In this document: piece by piece, positions 35,715-45,253 of the stretch | How the letters are laid out: every line of letters begins with the position of its first letter | How positions within the stretch are numbered: position 1 is the stretch's first letter | Position numbers and translations under genes: made by a program | Notes under the pieces: model-generated | The model's input: only the letters and a program-made list of their open reading frames with translations | Told to the model about the DNA's origin: nothing | The model's database searches: none | From: Methylobacterium marchantiae | GTDB taxonomy: Bacteria > Pseudomonadota > Alphaproteobacteria > Rhizobiales > Beijerinckiaceae | Direction: 5' to 3' | NCBI RefSeq assembly: GCF_022179405.1 | Contig: NZ_BPQT01000041.1 | Span: forward strand, 1 to 45,300 | Length of the DNA stretch: 45,300 nucleotides

Positions 35715-38468
35715 ATGTCCCAGCGTGCCGTCCGCTCCAGCCCGAAGACCAGCGTTCCGGCCGAAGAGACCGTGAGCGCGTCCATCCTCGACATTCCCGG
35801 CGCCACGCCGATGATGGCGCAGTATATCGAGATCAAGGCGGCGAATACGGATTGTCTCCTGTTCTACCGGATGGGCGATTTCTACGAGCTGTTCTTCGAG
35901 GATGCCGAGATCGCATCCCGTGCCCTCGGCATCGTTCTGACGAAACGTGGCAAGCACGGCGGGGCGGATATCCCCATGTGCGGCGTACCGGTGGAACGCT
36001 CGGACGATTACCTCAGCCGGCTCATCGCGCTGGGCCATCGCGTCGCCGTCTGCGCCCAAACGGAGGATCCGGCCGAAGCCAAGAAGCGCGGTCCGAAATC
36101 CGTAGTGCGGCGAGAGGTGGTCCGTCTGGTCACACCCGGCACGATCACTGAAGATCGCCTGCTCGATCCGTCCAGGGCGAGCATCCTCCTCGCACTGGGC
36201 CGCCGCAAGCACTCGGAAGCCGGCTACGCCTACGGGATCGCCGCCGTCGATATCTCCACCGGCCGCTTCTCGCTAAGCGAGGTCCCCGAGGGCGAACTCG
36301 GCGCGGCCATCGCTCGGCACGATCCGCGAGAGATCGTCCTGTCCGAGGCGATCCATTCCGATCCCGCTCTGGCGGGGCTCTGGCGTGATCTGAAGGCGCC
36401 GGTCACGCCTCTGGCTCAGGCAGAACTCGAACCGGCCTCGGCCGAGCGGCGGATCAAGCAGCAGTTCGGTGTCTCGACCCTCGAAGGGTTCGGTCAGTTC
36501 GGCCGCGCCGAGCTCGCTGCTGCAGGGGCGGCCCTGCTCTATATCGAGCGCACCCAGATCGGCGCCCGACCGGCACTCTCGCCCCCGACACGGGAAACCA
36601 GCGGCGCGACGCTGGCCATCGATGCGGCGACGCGGGCCAATCTCGAACTCACCCGCACGCTTTCGGGCGAGCGCACCGGTAGCCTGCTCGACGCCATCGA
36701 CCGCACCGTCTCCGCCATCGGGGCACGCCTGCTCGCAGAACACCTCGCCGGCCCGCTGACAGATCTCCCGGCCATCACCAGGCGCCACGAAGCTGTGTCC
36801 TTCCTGGTGGAGAACGGCAGCCTGCGCCGGACGCTGCGCGATACCTTGGCGAGGGCTCCCGATATCGCCCGCGGCCTGTCGCGGCTCGGCCTCGGACGCG
36901 GCGGACCGCGCGACCTCGCCGCCCTGCGCGACGGCCTCGACGCGGCAATGACCATCTCGGAAAGCTGTGGACAGGTGAGGGCGCTGCCGGACGACCTTGC
37001 CGGCATCGTTCAGCGCCTCGGTACGGTGGATGCCGACCTGGTCGAGCATCTGCGCGCAGCCCTCGCCGACGACCTCCCCCTCAACCTGCGCGACGGCGGC
37101 TTCGTGCGGGCGGGCTACGATTCCGAGATCGACGAGGCACGCCTCCTCGGCCAGGATTCCCGCAAGGTCATCGCCGGCCTGCAGGCGCGCTATGCCGAAG
37201 AGACCGGCTGCCGCACCCTGCGGATCAAGCACAACAATATGCTCGGCTACTACATCGAGGTGCCTCAGGCGATCGGCGAGACCTGCCTCAAGGGGGTGAT
37301 GCGCGAGACCTTCATCCATCGTCAGACGATGGTGGACGCCATGCGGTTCTCGAGTGTTGAACTGCATGATCTCGAAAGCCGGATCTCGGGGGCGTCCGAC
37401 CGGGCGCTCGCCCTGGAAACCGAAGTGTTCGATGCCCTGACGGCGCGAATCCTGGCGCAGGCCGAGACGATCGCCGCCATCGCCGACGCCCTGGCCTGCC
37501 TCGATGTGACGGCCTCCCACGCCGAACTCGCGGTGGAGCGAGACTGGCGCAGGCCCTTCGTCGACGACAGTTTCAGCTTCGTCGTAGAGGGCGGCCGGCA
37601 TCCTGTGGTGGAATCGGCCCTTCGTCGCTCCGGTGAGCCGTTCATCGCCAACGATTGCGATCTCTCCGGCGAAGGGCGCGGACGCATCCGGCTCATCACC
37701 GGGCCGAATATGGGCGGCAAGTCGACATTTCTGCGCCAGAACGCCCTCATCGCCGTCCTCGCGCAGATGGGCGCCTTCGTGCCTGCGACCCGCGTCCATC
37801 TCGGAGTGGTCGATCGTCTGTTCTCGCGGGTGGGCGCCGCCGACGACCTCGCGCGCGGGCAATCGACCTTCATGGTCGAGATGGTGGAGACGGCCGCTAT
37901 CCTGAATCAGGCAAGTCGGCATTCCCTCGTCATCCTCGACGAGATCGGCCGGGGAACCGCGACCTTCGACGGCCTGTCGATCGCCTGGGCCTGCCTCGAA
38001 CACCTGCACGAGCACAATGGCTGTCGCGCCCTGTTCGCGACCCATTTCCACGAACTCACGGCCCTCAGCCAGCGCCTCACGCGGCTCGACAATGCCACGC
38101 TCAAAGTGGCCGAGCACAGGGGCGAAGTCGTGTTCCTGCACGAGGTTGTGCCGGGCGTGGCCGAGAGATCCTACGGCTTGCAGGTCGCACGCCTCGCAGG
38201 ATTGCCCGCAGCAGTGATCGCCCGTGCCGGATCCATCCTGAAGAACTTGGAAAAGGCGGAGCGCGACCGCCCGACCCGGCCGCGGATCGACGATCTGCCG
38301 CTCTTTGCGAGCCTGGCCCCGCCGCCTCTGCCCGAGGTCCAGGCTCCTCCGCGCGAGGACCATCTGCGTCAGGCGCTGGATCTAGTCGATCCCGACACGC
38401 TCACGCCTCGGGAGGCCCTGGAAGTTCTCTACACACTGAAGAAAGCAGCGCGCGAACCGGCGGATTGA
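35715..38468 (+). CDS. mutS: DNA mismatch repair protein MutS
   Basis: MutS recognises mismatches and recruits MutL. The 917-residue protein has the mismatch-reading F56-Y57-E58 in GDFYELF, the connector and lever domains, the clamp region, and an ABC-type ATPase: Walker [10 protein letters not shown] at 663-671, signature [11 protein letters not shown], Walker [12 protein letters not shown] and ATHFHELT. The C-terminal part holds the short helical dimer region ([15 protein letters not shown]). The frame is open back to 35277, but the family starts near [10 protein letters not shown], so ATG 35715 is used. It converges with the response regulator gene, 13 bp between stops. Confidence 0.97.
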   Translation: MSQRAVRSSPKTSVPAEETVSASILDIPGATPMMAQYIEIKAANTDCLLFYRMGDFYELFFEDAEIASRALGIVLTKRGKHGGADIPMCGVPVERSDDYLSRLIALGHRVAVCAQTEDPAEAKKRGPKSVVRREVVRLVTPGTITEDRLLDPSRASILLALGRRKHSEAGYAYGIAAVDISTGRFSLSEVPEGELGAAIARHDPREIVLSEAIHSDPALAGLWRDLKAPVTPLAQAELEPASAERRIKQQFGVSTLEGFGQFGRAELAAAGAALLYIERTQIGARPALSPPTRETSGATLAIDAATRANLELTRTLSGERTGSLLDAIDRTVSAIGARLLAEHLAGPLTDLPAITRRHEAVSFLVENGSLRRTLRDTLARAPDIARGLSRLGLGRGGPRDLAALRDGLDAAMTISESCGQVRALPDDLAGIVQRLGTVDADLVEHLRAALADDLPLNLRDGGFVRAGYDSEIDEARLLGQDSRKVIAGLQARYAEETGCRTLRIKHNNMLGYYIEVPQAIGETCLKGVMRETFIHRQTMVDAMRFSSVELHDLESRISGASDRALALETEVFDALTARILAQAETIAAIADALACLDVTASHAELAVERDWRRPFVDDSFSFVVEGGRHPVVESALRRSGEPFIANDCDLSGEGRGRIRLITGPNMGGKSTFLRQNALIAVLAQMGAFVPATRVHLGVVDRLFSRVGAADDLARGQSTFMVEMVETAAILNQASRHSLVILDEIGRGTATFDGLSIAWACLEHLHEHNGCRALFATHFHELTALSQRLTRLDNATLKVAEHRGEVVFLHEVVPGVAERSYGLQVARLAGLPAAVIARAGSILKNLEKAERDRPTRPRIDDLPLFASLAPPPLPEVQAPPREDHLRQALDLVDPDTLTPREALEVLYTLKKAAREPAD

Positions 38469-38481
38469 CGGTCGATCCGAC

Positions 38482-38961
38482 TCAATGCTTCGGCCCTGAC
38501 CATGGCGCGCTCGGCCAGATGGGATCGTCCGGCACGCCGTCGACCGCGAGCCGAAAGCCGTCCAGCCCCTCCGGTCGGGGCTCAAGGCCAGCGCGGATGT
38601 CCGCCACGTAACGAAGCGCACCGGCAACGGCGCGTTCCGAGTACGGTTTGGCGATGACGCCGAGCGCCCCGGCGAAGTCGGCGGGAATGCGCTTGTCGTT
38701 GGCGGTCATGAACACGACGCTCGTCCGCGGGTCGAGGCTCAACGTCCTCGCCACGTCGATCCCCGTCGGACCATCGACGAGGTGGATATCCACCAATGCG
38801 ACATCGGGAAAGGTCGTCCGCCCCAGTTCGATCGCCTCGGCCGAACTTCCCGCCACCCCAACGATGACGTAGCCGAGATCGTCCAACAGGCATTCGAGTT
38901 CGAGGGCGATGAGCGCCTCGTCCTCGACGACGAGGATACGAAGGCTGGTGTCCCTGCTCAC
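38482..38961 (-). CDS. single-domain response regulator
   Basis: The 159-residue product is a receiver domain without an output domain: acidic pocket E13-D14, phospho-acceptor D58 in ALVDIH, T86 in FMTAND and K105 in IAKPYS, followed by a 40-residue tail. The start is GTG 38961, which overlaps the stop of the kinase gene by four bases (GTGA), so the two are translated together and the kinase is its likely partner. Stand-alone receivers of this kind often pass phosphate onward or act by protein binding. Its target is unknown. Confidence 0.92.
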   Translation of the reverse strand: MSRDTSLRILVVEDEALIALELECLLDDLGYVIVGVAGSSAEAIELGRTTFPDVALVDIHLVDGPTGIDVARTLSLDPRTSVVFMTANDKRIPADFAGALGVIAKPYSERAVAGALRYVADIRAGLEPRPEGLDGFRLAVDGVPDDPIWPSAPWSGPKH

Positions 38962-40112
38962 GATGCCCGCCCTGCCGAGGCTGAAGCCGAACCGGTCGGG
39001 GCGTCCTGCTGCAGCGGAATGACGATCTCCACCCGCGTGCCCGGAACCGGATCGTGCCACGTGATGACGCCTCGCAGTTGCTTCACCACCATCTCGACGA
39101 GAGAACATCCGAATCCGGCGGGGTTCGGTTTCCCAGCCTTGAGCCCTATCCCGTCATCCTCGATCAAGACGCGAAGACCGGTCTCGCACCGGCGCGCCGA
39201 AATCGTGATGCGGCCTCCGCGCTCGTCGGGGAAGGCATGGCGGACGGCATTGGTGGCGAGTTCGTGGAGCATCAAGGCCAGGGGCGCCGCGATGGCCGCC
39301 GGCAAGGAGATCGGTTCGATCTCCGCCGAGACGGCCGTGCGTTCAGGATCGATGCCGGCAGTGAGGTCGGACATGAAATCGTCGGCGAATTCTTCCAGAT
39401 TGAAGCGGGTGACGTCCCCGGCCGAGTAGAGCATCCTGTGCACCATGGAGAGGGCGCCGATACGCTCCGCCATACCCTGGAGGGCGTCGCGCGCCTCGCC
39501 CTGGGGGGTACGCCTGGCTTTCAGCAGAACCAGCGACGAGATCACCTGGAGGTTGTTCTTGACCCGATGATCCACTTCGTGAAGCAGAGCGGTTTTCTGT
39601 TCGAGAGCTGCCCGAAGATCGGCCGTCTGCTCGTTGACCTGGCGAGCGAGTTCGTCGTTCGTTCCCTTCATGGCGAGTTCGAGCGCGTGCTTCTCGGTCA
39701 TGTCCGCCTGGGCGGCGTAATAATAGACGAGTTCGCCGTGCTCGTTGCGGACCGGCGTGATCGTCATTGCATTCCAGAAAGAGGTCCCGTCCTTGCGGTA
39801 GTTGCGGAGCTCCACCTCCAGGGAGGCCTGTCGCTTCATCGCGTCCCGTATGATCTCGATGGCCCGCCGATCGCTTTCCGGCCCCTGGAGCATGCGGCAA
39901 TTGCGGCCTTCCAACTCCGATCGGGAGTAGCCTGTCAGATCCACAAAGGCGTCGTTCACCCATACGATGGGGTTGTCGGCAAGCCGTGGGTCGGTCACCA
40001 CCATGGGGGTAGGGCTGGCATCGAAAGCCATGGCAAACGTCCTGGCGTCGACGGCGGCACTCTCCACCTGACTGTTGTAGGCGGACCCAGTATCGTCACC
40101 GCTATCCATCAT
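38958..40112 (-). CDS. LOV-domain HWE/HisKA_2 histidine kinase (blue-light sensor)
   Basis: The 384-residue protein has an N-terminal PAS/LOV domain (about 28-140) with the flavin-adduct motif GRNCRMLQG, reactive Cys C72, plus YRKDGTSFWNAMTITPVRNE and the AAQADMTE Gln that contacts the flavin. A kinase follows with the HisKA_2 motif HEVDHRVKNNLQVISSL (H182) and an HATPase domain with N box LHELATNAVRHAF and G box IEDDGIGL. The LOV chemistry residues are all present, so blue-light sensing is predicted from established LOV-HK biology. The ATG at 40112 is preferred, with another one codon later; a longer frame to 40193 adds unlikely residues. It is cotranscribed with the overlapping response regulator. 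Confidence 0.92.
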   Translation of the reverse strand: MMDSGDDTGSAYNSQVESAAVDARTFAMAFDASPTPMVVTDPRLADNPIVWVNDAFVDLTGYSRSELEGRNCRMLQGPESDRRAIEIIRDAMKRQASLEVELRNYRKDGTSFWNAMTITPVRNEHGELVYYYAAQADMTEKHALELAMKGTNDELARQVNEQTADLRAALEQKTALLHEVDHRVKNNLQVISSLVLLKARRTPQGEARDALQGMAERIGALSMVHRMLYSAGDVTRFNLEEFADDFMSDLTAGIDPERTAVSAEIEPISLPAAIAAPLALMLHELATNAVRHAFPDERGGRITISARRCETGLRVLIEDDGIGLKAGKPNPAGFGCSLVEMVVKQLRGVITWHDPVPGTRVEIVIPLQQDAPTGSASASAGRAS

Positions 40113-40429
40113 CGCCACATCACGCCCAGGCCGTCGCCGCGTAAAAGAGGAAAATACATCGGCGGTACAGAGTGAGACGACCGCCAAAGCCAATAAATCA
40201 AGGTGGCGTTGTCTCGTCGTCTTGAATCATCTGCATGGAATATGTCTCATTATGGGCCATTGGCTACCCGCAAAGTGCTGGCGCCCATTAAGTTCTCGTC
40301 GACCATTCTTCAACTCTGTCACGCTTTGTGGCGTGTGTCGCAGCGCGCGGAGCAACCTCCGGACGAACCGCCTCCGGATGAGCGTGGCGATCGACCTTCA
40401 AGGGTCGTAGGCCTTTAGGAGTTCCACGA
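40113..40429. other. 317-bp divergent spacer, no gene
   Basis: The spacer separates the LOV kinase and the ampG-like gene. Small plus-strand frames at 40203-40418 have no ribosome site or motif. The ampG-like start is preceded by AGGAG eight bases upstream (near 40418). I see no clear promoter pair or hairpin. Confidence 0.5.
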
Positions 40430-41890
40430 ATGGGTCAAACCGCAGCGGTATCGGACAAGGTGCGCCGAAAACTCACCTTGCGGGATGTCATCGAAGATCC
40501 GCGCATTATCCTGATGCTGGCGCTCGGCTTCTCGTCCGGCCTGCCGCTTCTCCTCGTACTCGGCACCTTCTCGACGCGGCTCGCCTTCTCGGACGTGGAC
40601 ATCAAGGCCATCGGCCTGTTCAGCTATCTGGCGCTACCCTACACGCTGAAGTTTCTGTGGGCGCCGCTCATCGATCGGTTCGACGTTCCATTCCTCAGCA
40701 ACCGGATCGGCCGTCGGCGCTCGTGGATGATCACGACGCAGGTCGCCGTCGCCCTCGCGCTCTCTCTCATGGCAACGGCAAATCCGGCGACCAGCCTCGT
40801 TCTGCTCGGTCTCGGCGCGTTCCTGGTGGCGATCTGCGCCGCGACTCAGGACGTCGTGATCGACGGGTGGCGCATCGATGCCGCTGGCACCGATCTCCAG
40901 GGTGTCATGGCGGCGACCTCGAACCTCGGCTATCGCCTCGCGCTCATGTGTGCCGGGGCCGGCGCGCTGTTCATCGCCGACGGAGCCGGCTGGTCGGTGG
41001 CGTATTTCAGCATGGCCGCACTGATGGGCGTCGGCATGATCGCCGCTCTCCTGGCGCCTGCCTACGACAGGGCGCAGGCGGAAGAGCAGGAAACCAAGGC
41101 TGCGGAGCGGGACGGCGCGCCCGCGAAGGTCTGGACGTTCCGCGGCGCGGTGCTCGAACCGCTGACCGAATTGCATACCCGCCTCGGACCGGGCCTGTGG
41201 GCGATCCTCGTCCTCGTCGCCTTCTACCGTATGCCGGACTTTATATCCGGCGTGATGGCGAGCCCGCTCTACCGGCAGGTCGGCTTCACCCTCACCGAGA
41301 TCGGTGCCGTCTCGAAGCTCTATGGCATCTGGGTCGGCATCGCCGGTGCCTTCGTCGGCGGCTGGGCGATGACCCGGCTCGGGCTGTTCCCGACCCTGGT
41401 GACGGGGGCCTTCCTCGGTGCGGCCTCCAATCTCGCTTTCTCGTGGCTGTCCTTTGGCGGGCCCGAGGTCTGGCGCCTGACCGCTGCGATCTCCATCGAT
41501 AATTTCTGCGGATCCTTCGCCGGGATGGCGCTGATCGCCTACATGTCGAGCCTCACGGCACCGGGCTTCGCCGCCACGCAATACGCCTTGTTCTCGTCGC
41601 TCTATGCCCTTCCGGGAAAACTCGTCGCCGGTACGTCGGGCTTCATCGCGGCGAGCTACGGCTATCCGGTCTTCTTCGCCTTCACGGCCGCCGTGGGCAT
41701 CCCGGTGGTGATCCTCTGCTTCTTCGTCGGACGCGCAGGCGAACGGAGTGCCGCCCGCGCTGCCGCCGAGACGGCCGCCAGCGGAGACACCGAAACCGTG
41801 AGCGGGAACCATCCTGTGGGCCTCGCGCTTGCTTCCAGCGATCGGCCCGGCGCCGCGGCGCCCGGAACACGGATGAGACCGCAGAAGTGA
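40430..41890 (+). CDS. ampG: AmpG-like MFS muropeptide permease
   Basis: AmpG imports anhydromuropeptides during cell-wall recycling. The 486-residue protein has a dozen hydrophobic segments and family features: the GFSSGLPLLLVLGTFSTRLA start, ALPYTLKFLWAPLIDRFDVP, RRRSWMITTQVAVAL, AATQDVVIDGWRID, and FISGVMASPLYRQVGFT in the second half. The C-tail (about 50 residues) is polar. AGGAG sits before ATG 40430. Its stop overlaps the GTG start of the EcsC-family gene (GTGA). In some bacteria AmpG controls beta-lactamase induction, but no ampR or ampC is here. The permease call is firm, the substrate less so. Confidence 0.85.
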   Translation: MGQTAAVSDKVRRKLTLRDVIEDPRIILMLALGFSSGLPLLLVLGTFSTRLAFSDVDIKAIGLFSYLALPYTLKFLWAPLIDRFDVPFLSNRIGRRRSWMITTQVAVALALSLMATANPATSLVLLGLGAFLVAICAATQDVVIDGWRIDAAGTDLQGVMAATSNLGYRLALMCAGAGALFIADGAGWSVAYFSMAALMGVGMIAALLAPAYDRAQAEEQETKAAERDGAPAKVWTFRGAVLEPLTELHTRLGPGLWAILVLVAFYRMPDFISGVMASPLYRQVGFTLTEIGAVSKLYGIWVGIAGAFVGGWAMTRLGLFPTLVTGAFLGAASNLAFSWLSFGGPEVWRLTAAISIDNFCGSFAGMALIAYMSSLTAPGFAATQYALFSSLYALPGKLVAGTSGFIAASYGYPVFFAFTAAVGIPVVILCFFVGRAGERSAARAAAETAASGDTETVSGNHPVGLALASSDRPGAAAPGTRMRPQK

Positions 41891-42849
41891 GCAACATCTC
41901 CCTCGTCGACGAAACCCGCTCCGCCCCCGGCGGAGCCACTGCCAGCCCGACCCTCAGCGATGCCGACCACGCGGCCCTCGCCCGCGCCGTCCGCACGCTG
42001 GAGACGCCGGGCCTAACCGCACGGCTCTCCGCGGCGGCCGGGGCGCCCCTCGACATGATCAGCCGCAGCCTCCCGGCTCCCGTCACGGATGCGGTGTCGC
42101 GCGCCACGGAAGGGGCGATGCGCTCGGCATTGCGCGTGGCGCTCGCCACTCTGCCGGAGGCCGAGAAGACGATCGTTCCGGCATCGGAGTCTGGAGACGC
42201 TGCGTCGGCGTCCTCCGACGCTCTTACCGTTCCGGTGGCGCGCACGGCCGGTGAGCGGTTCGCCCGCTTCCTGCCTTCGGGCGATTTCGGGCATAAGGCG
42301 ATGGCCGCGCTATCGGGCGCCGTCGGCGGCGCCTTCGGCATCGCGACCCTGCCGGTGGAGCTCCCGCTCTCGACCACGCTGATGCTGCGCTCTATCGCGC
42401 AGATCGCCAGGGAGGAGGGAGAGGATTTGTCCGATCCCGAGAATGCGCTCGCCTGCGTGCAGGTCTTCGCGCTCGGCGGACGAAACGGCGCGGATACGGC
42501 GCTGACGGAGAGCGGCTATTTCGCGGTTCGGGCGGCGCTTGCCAAGACCATGTCCGAGGCGGCGCGCTATGCCGGCAACCGTGCCCTCCTCGACGAGGCT
42601 GCCCCGGCCCTGATCCGTTTCTCGACGCAGATCGCGGCGCGCTTCGGCCTCGTCGTGTCGCAGAAGGTCGCGGCACAGGCGGTGCCGATCCTCGGCGCCT
42701 TCGGCGGTGCTGCCGTGAACACCGCCTTCATGAACCATTTCCAGGCCATGGCACGCGCGCACTTCACCGTGCGCCGCCTCGAACGGTCCTATGGAAAAGG
42801 TGTCGTACGCATCGCTTACGACGCGGAGAAGGCGATGCTCGCAGCCTGA
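41887..42849 (+). CDS. EcsC family protein
   Basis: The 320-residue product matches the EcsC family: a central Gly/Ala-rich hydrophobic stretch (KAMAALSGAVGGAFGIATLP, then VELPLSTTLMLRSIAQIARE), LACVQVFALGGRNGAD, and a second hydrophobic part (VAAQAVPILGAFGGAAVNTA) before FMNHFQAMARAHFTVRRLE. EcsC was named from the Bacillus ecs operon; its role is not known. The start is GTG 41887, coupled to the ampG-like gene, so the two form an operon. It converges with the aminopeptidase, 16 bp between stops. Confidence 0.88.
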   Translation: MSNISLVDETRSAPGGATASPTLSDADHAALARAVRTLETPGLTARLSAAAGAPLDMISRSLPAPVTDAVSRATEGAMRSALRVALATLPEAEKTIVPASESGDAASASSDALTVPVARTAGERFARFLPSGDFGHKAMAALSGAVGGAFGIATLPVELPLSTTLMLRSIAQIAREEGEDLSDPENALACVQVFALGGRNGADTALTESGYFAVRAALAKTMSEAARYAGNRALLDEAAPALIRFSTQIAARFGLVVSQKVAAQAVPILGAFGGAAVNTAFMNHFQAMARAHFTVRRLERSYGKGVVRIAYDAEKAMLAA

Positions 42850-42865
42850 GACGATCGATCCTTCG

Positions 42866-44245
42866 CTAACGGGCAGGATAGCGGGTCTTGAGGAGTGAAT
42901 AGGCCAGGCGTGCGGTCTGGACCTCCCCACCTTCCGGCCGTGCGGGCTTTGTCGATGGGTTCCAGCCGTAGAGATCGAAATGGACATGCGCCCGAGTATT
43001 GGGCGCGAACCGCCTCAGGAATAGGGCCGCGGTGATCGCTCCCGCGAAGGGGCCGCCGGAAACGTTGTTCAGATCGGCGACCTTCGAATCGAGCAGGCTG
43101 GCATAGGGTGCGTGGAGCGGGAGCCGCCAGACCGGATCGAACGCGGCTTTTCCCGCGGCCGAGACGGCGAGTGCCAATTCGTCATCCTCGGTGAAGAAGG
43201 CCGGCAGGTCGGGTCCGAGGGCCACGCGCGCCGCGCCGGTGAGGGTCGCGAAATCGATGAGGAGATCGGGCTTCTCTTCGTCGGCGAGAGCGAGGGCATC
43301 GGCGAGGATCAGGCGTCCTTCGGCATCCGTGTTGCCGATTTCCACGGTCAGGCCTGCACGGCTCCTGAAAACGTCGCCGGGCCTGAACGCGTTGCCGGCG
43401 ATGGCATTCTCGACGGCTGGAATGATGAGGCGCAGACGCAAATTCAATCCGGCGCCCATGACCATGGAGGCGGCGGCGAGCGCGGCGGCCGAGCCGCCCA
43501 TGTCCTTCTTCATGAGAAGCATGCCGCTCGACGGCTTGATGTCGAGGCCGCCGGTATCGAACACCACGCCCTTGCCGACGAGGGTCACCTTCGGAGCATC
43601 GAGATCTCCCCAGGTGAGATCGATGAGGCGGGGTGTGCGGGGCGAGGCGGCGCCGACCGCATGGACCAGCGGAAAGTCGCGGGCGAGCGCATCGCCTTCC
43701 GTCACCGAGACGTCAGCATCGTAGCGAAGGGCCAGAGTGCGGGCGGCGGCTTCGATCTCGTCGGGTCCCAGATCGTTGGATGGGGTGTTGACGAGATCGC
43801 GCCCGAAAGCGACTGCCTCGGCGACTCGCCCGATCTCGGCATTGTCGACACCGTCCGGACCGACGAGAATCGGTCCCTCCGGAGCAACTTTGCGGTAGCG
43901 CGAGAAGCGATAGCGTCCGAGCGCCCACGCCAACGCCGCTGCCGACAAGTCCAGGAGTGGCCTCGGTTCGAGCCGGTAGCGTCCCGGCGGAAGGAGCGAT
44001 GGCAGCTTCCCGGCGAGGAACAGGTCTGCCCCGTCCCCCAGGCCGAACAGGATCCGATCGATATGGCCGTCCTCGGCAGGCAGGAAGGCGACGTTGCCGG
44101 CTTTCGGGAGGAAGGCGGTCGCTTTGGCGAAGGCCCGATGCCTTGGGGCGAGTTCCGCTTCGAAAGCGCCCCATTCCTCGGCCCGCAGGCAGCAGATCGG
44201 CAGGGCAATGATATCATCGGACCGGAGATGGGGCAGGTTCAGCAC
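42866..44245 (-). CDS. M17 leucyl aminopeptidase family protein
   Basis: M17 enzymes are cytosolic two-metal aminopeptidases. The 459-residue protein has the catalytic domain residues K225 (VGKGVVFDTGG), D230, K237, D248, and the signature NTDAEGRL at 305-312 with metal ligands D307, E309 and catalytic R311. All are present, so it should be active. The N-terminal domain is shorter than in E. coli PepA, as in the PepB-like bacterial group. It is a single gene, divergent from the TPR lipoprotein gene, with a TTAA-rich spacer between. Confidence 0.92.
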   Translation of the reverse strand: MLNLPHLRSDDIIALPICCLRAEEWGAFEAELAPRHRAFAKATAFLPKAGNVAFLPAEDGHIDRILFGLGDGADLFLAGKLPSLLPPGRYRLEPRPLLDLSAAALAWALGRYRFSRYRKVAPEGPILVGPDGVDNAEIGRVAEAVAFGRDLVNTPSNDLGPDEIEAAARTLALRYDADVSVTEGDALARDFPLVHAVGAASPRTPRLIDLTWGDLDAPKVTLVGKGVVFDTGGLDIKPSSGMLLMKKDMGGSAAALAAASMVMGAGLNLRLRLIIPAVENAIAGNAFRPGDVFRSRAGLTVEIGNTDAEGRLILADALALADEEKPDLLIDFATLTGAARVALGPDLPAFFTEDDELALAVSAAGKAAFDPVWRLPLHAPYASLLDSKVADLNNVSGGPFAGAITAALFLRRFAPNTRAHVHFDLYGWNPSTKPARPEGGEVQTARLAYSLLKTRYPAR

Positions 44246-44299
44246 TCGCGGGCATCGGGGCAGGACAGCCGATCGACCCGTGGAAGCCCTAAGCTCGGG

Positions 44300-44321
44300 T
44301 TAACCGGCGATTAGGGTTAAC
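44300..44321. promoter_or_regulatory. CtrA-like half-matching box before the TPR gene
   Basis: TTAA (44300-44303), seven bases, then TTAG (44311-44314), one base short of a full CtrA site, with a further TTAAC at 44317-44321. It lies 63-84 bp before the TPR lipoprotein start. Flp pilus genes are CtrA-controlled in Caulobacter, which makes this worth noting, but the match is imperfect. Confidence 0.35.
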
Positions 44322-44383
44322 GTTCTATCACTGCACGACCGGTGGCGTGAAGCGCCGACCGGAAGGCTCGTGCGGAGCACGTC

Positions 44384-45253
44384 ATGGCGTCGTCGCGTTC
44401 AGACCAATTCCCGTCCCACTCTGCTGCGCTCGTCCGGGCGGGACTATCCCTTCCCGCGCGCTTGGCCGGAGTGGCGTTGATCGGTCTCCTGGCCAGCGCC
44501 TGCCAGTCACGGTCGCCGGAGACAACCGGCTCGATCGGCGGCTTCTCCCTCAAGAATTTCGGCCGTTCGCCGAGCCGTGATGTGGTGACGCGCCGCGATG
44601 TCGACGCGCTCGGCGAGAAGTACAATGCCGACCAAAGCGATGTCGGCCTCGCCCTGCGTTATGCCCAGGCGCTCAGGGCCACGAATCAGAAGACGCAAGC
44701 CGTCGCCGTGCTTCAGCAGACGGCCTTGCGCAACGCCAAGAATCCCGTGGTGCTCGCGGCTTATGGCAAGGCCTTGGCCGAAGTCGGTCGCCTCAACGAA
44801 GCAGCTGAAGTCCTCCAGAACGCTCATACCCCGGCCCGGCCTGATTGGCGTGTCCTCTCCGCACAGGGCGCCGTCGCGGATCAGTTGGGCGACCATGTAC
44901 GGGCTCAAGGGTTCTACGAGGCCGCCCTGAAGATCCAGCCTAACGATCCGGCAATCCTCTCGAATCTCGGCCTCTCATACGCCTTGGCAAAGCAGCTCGA
45001 TCAGGCCGAGGCCGTGATGCGCAACGCCGTGGCCCAGCCGCGCGCGGATGCGAGGGTGCGCCAGAACCTCGCCTTGGTGCTGGGGCTGCGGGGCAAGGTC
45101 GCGGAGGCCGAAGAGCTCACGCGTCGCGACCTGACACCGGAAGAGGCTGCGGCCAATGCCGCGTCGCTCCGCGCCATGACGGCCCAGGCGGGACAGCCGA
45201 AGGCGCAGCGGCCCTCGGCACGATCCAGAGCACCGGAATTGCCGCGCGGCTGA
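44384..45253 (+). CDS. TadD-like TPR lipoprotein
   Basis: The 289-residue protein has a signal peptide with lipobox LASAC (Cys C40), so it should be anchored to a membrane. After a short linker it carries tetratricopeptide-like helical pairs from about residue 80 to 240, including LALRYAQALRATNQ, VVLAAYGKALAEVGRLNEAA, VLSAQGAVADQLGDHVRAQG, ILSNLGLSYALAKQLDQAEA. This arrangement matches TadD proteins of Flp pilus assembly, which help secretin assembly. No other tad genes are in the window. The last 40 residues are low-complexity. The name TadD is an inference from form. Confidence 0.78.
   Translation: MASSRSDQFPSHSAALVRAGLSLPARLAGVALIGLLASACQSRSPETTGSIGGFSLKNFGRSPSRDVVTRRDVDALGEKYNADQSDVGLALRYAQALRATNQKTQAVAVLQQTALRNAKNPVVLAAYGKALAEVGRLNEAAEVLQNAHTPARPDWRVLSAQGAVADQLGDHVRAQGFYEAALKIQPNDPAILSNLGLSYALAKQLDQAEAVMRNAVAQPRADARVRQNLALVLGLRGKVAEAEELTRRDLTPEEAAANAASLRAMTAQAGQPKAQRPSARSRAPELPRG

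Noticed and set aside
36273-38363. 696-codon minus-strand frame opposite mutS
   Set aside because: Shadow of mutS.
40203-40418. 71-aa frame before ampG
   Set aside because: No ribosome site, overlapping alternative frames and no motif.
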